A stretch of DNA of 64,000 bases from Bacteroidota bacterium (GTDB lineage: Bacteria > Bacteroidota > Bacteroidia > Bacteroidales > F082). This document shows positions 62,035-64,000 of the stretch, piece by piece. Location: positions 82,329 to 146,328 of the forward strand of contig JAERTF010000047.1 of assembly GCA_016845105.1 (NCBI GenBank). The letters are read 5' to 3'. Numbering within the stretch: the first letter of the stretch is position 1; the number at the start of each line of letters is the position of its first letter. The position numbers and the translations under genes are program-made. The notes below the pieces were generated by a model. The model did not search any database, was not told the origin of the DNA, and worked only from the letters and a program-made list of their open reading frames with translations.

Positions 62035-62880
62035 TTAAATAATTCGAATATTATCAATTAATCTAACCATTCCGAGTTTTACTGCTATAAACCCCATCGT
62101 ACCAACACTGGTATCGTGTGTGTTTATTGGTTGTAAATCAACATCATCTGCAAGTTCAAAATACTCTACATCAAATTCTGGCCGATCGGCAAATTGATTA
62201 ATAACAAACTGCTTAAGTCTGTTCACACATAAAAACTCACTGTTTTCTTTTGCCTCTTTTAATACTTCATAAATATATGGTGCTGATTTTCTATCATCGG
62301 GAGAAAGTCTTGCATTTCTTGAACTCATTGCCAACCCGTCCTCTTCTCTTACAATCGGACATGGAACTATTTCAACAGGTATTGACTCTATTTCAACAAG
62401 CTTATTTATAATCGCAAGTTGCTGATAATCTTTTTCACCAAAATAAGCTTTGTGTGGTAAGCATATATTAAATAATTTACTGACCACAACACCAACACCA
62501 TTAAAATGACCTGGTCTGGATGCGCCTTCCATAACATTTTCAAGAATTCCAAAATCATAGGTTCTTTTAGTTTCACCTGGGGGATACATTTCCTCAACTG
62601 TTGGGAAAAATAATATGTCGCAACCAACAGATATCAACAAATCAGAATCCTTTTTTATATCCCTTGGATATTTCTCGAGGTCTTCAGGATTATTAAACTG
62701 AATTGGGTTAACAAATACACTAACTACCAATAGATCGTTTTCTTCTTTAGCTTTTCTCATAAGTTGCAGATGCCCATCATGCAAAGCACCCATGGTAGGT
62801 ACAAATCCTATTGTTAATCCTTCTTTTCGTTTTCTCAGAATCTCCTCTTTGATTTCTGAAATTATATTGTAAGTAATCAT
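62035..62880 (-). CDS. panC: Pantothenate synthetase (pantoate-beta-alanine ligase)
   Basis: 281 residues. The HIGH-type ATP-binding motif is in [44 protein letters not shown]-like [20 protein letters not shown], the KMSKS-type [13 protein letters not shown], and [11 protein letters not shown] follow. It joins pantoate (from PanB/PanE, not here) to the beta-alanine made by PanD. The upstream thioredoxin-like gene ends 27 bp before it, so the five minus-strand genes probably form one operon. Confidence 0.96.
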   Translation of the reverse strand: MITYNIISEIKEEILRKRKEGLTIGFVPTMGALHDGHLQLMRKAKEENDLLVVSVFVNPIQFNNPEDLEKYPRDIKKDSDLLISVGCDILFFPTVEEMYPPGETKRTYDFGILENVMEGASRPGHFNGVGVVVSKLFNICLPHKAYFGEKDYQQLAIINKLVEIESIPVEIVPCPIVREEDGLAMSSRNARLSPDDRKSAPYIYEVLKEAKENSEFLCVNRLKQFVINQFADRPEFDVEYFELADDVDLQPINTHDTSVGTMGFIAVKLGMVRLIDNIRII

Positions 62881-62907
62881 TAATCTGATGTAATAAAATA
62901 AAAAACG

Positions 62908-63414
62908 CTATTTAATTATCTTCCAAAGATCTTGTTCAAGTGATTTTTTTGGTGTTTCAACAATTCTTCCAACTTCTTTTTCATCCTTATTAATAATAAA
63001 TGTAGGAACACGTTCAATATCCATATTACTAATGTCGACAACAATTGCCTGCTTTTTTTTGTCAACAGCAATAACTTTTACACGTTTGTCATTATATCCA
63101 GCTTCCTTTAAAACTTTATAAAACCTAGGAACTTCTCGCTTACTATCTGAACACCAGGTTCCCAATACAATTGTTATTTCATAATCATCAATATTCTCAC
63201 TTAGTTTTGATATATATGCTTCGTTAGGTTGATAAATATCATACTGACTTCTGAAATAAGCCCCATAAACATCCTTATTTAACCCATTTTTATCACAATA
63301 TCCAATAAGCATTTTTGTATTAGTAACCGGATCAACAACCATGCTATTCATCTGTGCGATGGTATTTAATCCAGAAAACAAGATAATGGCAAGTAATATT
63401 ATATTTTTATTCAT
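62908..63414 (-). CDS. Secreted thioredoxin-like protein with one active-site cysteine
   Basis: About 168 residues from the ATG at 63414, giving a clear signal peptide (MNKNIILLAIILFSGLNTIAQ). The active-site strand reads VLGTWCSDSKREVPRF: the second Cys of CxxC is Ser, so it is monothiol. The cis-Pro loop is present (ERVPTFII). It should sit in the periplasm or at the outer membrane. Disulfide isomerase or peroxidase-like chemistry is possible; classic reductase cycling is not. A perfect TAnnTTTG lies upstream, probably the promoter of the whole pan-rfaE2 run. Confidence 0.85.
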   Translation of the reverse strand: MNKNIILLAIILFSGLNTIAQMNSMVVDPVTNTKMLIGYCDKNGLNKDVYGAYFRSQYDIYQPNEAYISKLSENIDDYEITIVLGTWCSDSKREVPRFYKVLKEAGYNDKRVKVIAVDKKKQAIVVDISNMDIERVPTFIINKDEKEVGRIVETPKKSLEQDLWKIIK

Positions 63415-63432
63415 ACTATAGATTTTATTTTG

Positions 63433-63440
63433 CAAAATTA
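63433..63440 (-). promoter_or_regulatory. -7 element of the thioredoxin-pan-rfaE2 run
   Basis: On the minus strand TAATTTTG, a perfect TAnnTTTG, about 18 bp before the ATG at 63414. The short leader supports that start over the ATG at 63435. Confidence 0.55.
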
Positions 63441-63474
63441 GATCAAAATCTATAACGAAGTGTAATTACCAATA

Positions 63475-64000
63475 TTATAGTAATGAAAACTTAATTGGAA
63501 GAGTTAGCCTAACCCTTACCGGAATGTGATTTTGTTTACCACAATTCCATTTTGGCATTAGTCTTAAAACACGCAACGCTTCTTCCTCGCATCCACCTCC
63601 AATTCCTTTAAGAACTGTCATATTGGATAGGGATCCATCCTTTTCCACAACAAACTCGATATAAACTCTTCCGGTTATATTTACTTCCTTGGCAACACGA
63701 GGATAAACAATATTATTATCTAAAAATTTCATCATTGCAGCATAACCTCCTGGATATGTGGGTTGTTCTTCTGCTATTGGAATGATTTTATTATCCAATA
63801 TCTCAGGTTCAGGCTCAAAAACAGGTATATACTTTTTAACTTCTGTTTTTTCATTGGCCAATACATCTATTTCTATTCTTCCTTCCTCAATTAGATCGGT
63901 TTTATCCACAACAATATTTACCGGTGGTGTTTTGGGGATTGGAGGAGGGGGTGGGTGTTTTGTTTGTATAATAAAAATTGTTGGTTCTTCTAGAACATAC
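63475..64000 (-). CDS. TonB-family energy transducer (N-terminus outside the window)
   Basis: The frame is open through the right edge, so the true start is missing. What is seen: a Pro-rich periplasmic linker (EEPTIFIIQTKHPPPPPIPK), an acidic spacer, then a C-terminal TonB domain (YPGGYAAMMKFLDNNIVYPR, TGRVYIEFVVEKDGSLSN, EEALRVLRLMPKWNCGKQN, RVRLTLPIKFSLL). In the family this domain contacts the TonB box of outer-membrane transporters and transmits force from ExbB/ExbD. A Bacteroidota-type TonB-like protein; the partner transporter is unknown. Confidence 0.9.
   Translation of the reverse strand, partial: YVLEEPTIFIIQTKHPPPPPIPKTPPVNIVVDKTDLIEEGRIEIDVLANEKTEVKKYIPVFEPEPEILDNKIIPIAEEQPTYPGGYAAMMKFLDNNIVYPRVAKEVNITGRVYIEFVVEKDGSLSNMTVLKGIGGGCEEEALRVLRLMPKWNCGKQNHIPVRVRLTLPIKFSLL

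Overview
The window reads as chromosome from a low-GC member of the Bacteroidota. Support: several genes are preceded by the phylum-type promoter element TAnnTTTG, most starts lack a Shine-Dalgarno sequence, two secreted proteins end in type IX secretion (T9SS) sorting domains, lipoproteins are frequent, and membrane-anchored TPR-HTH and propeller-AraC regulators typical of the phylum are present. A Bacteroidales/Marinilabiliales-like free-living organism is my inference, not something the sequence proves.

Layout. 0-3.3 kb: housekeeping genes (outer-membrane protein end, PabA/TrpG glutaminase, HdeD-like membrane protein, RidA, glutaryl-CoA dehydrogenase type acyl-CoA dehydrogenase). 3.4-29.3 kb: a surface and secretion island. 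It holds three membrane-spanning TPR-HTH regulators (3403, 20135, 22126) and mostly minus-strand secreted genes: two tandem copies of a fibre + sortilin-like propeller gene pair, a BNR lipoprotein, a fibre with a self-cleaving S74-type chaperone end, an FG-GAP T9SS protein and a Porphyromonas-type peptidylarginine deiminase homologue with all catalytic residues and a T9SS tail. 29.4-36.8 kb: TatA, MltF-type transglycosylase, two lipoproteins, crotonase, RmuC. 36.8-43 kb: a very long fibre protein, a degenerate GIY-YIG protein, and a propeller-membrane-AraC regulator. 43.4-54.4 kb: housekeeping operons (eukaryote-type glycogen branching enzyme, SGNH hydrolase, DNA polymerase IV; RadA; M20 amidohydrolase; MtnA; Nudix; a CbpA-like DnaJ with a coupled unknown partner).

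54.4-60.1 kb is the most unusual part: three consecutive same-strand genes (NylB/beta-lactamase-fold hydrolase, hybrid histidine kinase, frameshifted hypothetical). Each is followed within 7-20 bp of its stop by a ~130-bp imperfect palindrome built like an integron attC site. For each unit, the bases at its 5' boundary are complementary to the left box of its own 3' palindrome, which is what cassette excision through a circle predicts. An intact 1307-bp IS3-family element has inserted at the start of the third unit. No integrase is in the window, so this looks like a cassette cluster lacking an integrase (CALIN-like).

60.1-64 kb: an apparent minus-strand operon of a thioredoxin-like protein, PanC, PanD, a flippase-like membrane protein and the RfaE2 heptose adenylyltransferase, next to a TonB-family protein cut by the window edge.

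No tRNA, rRNA or CRISPR array was seen.
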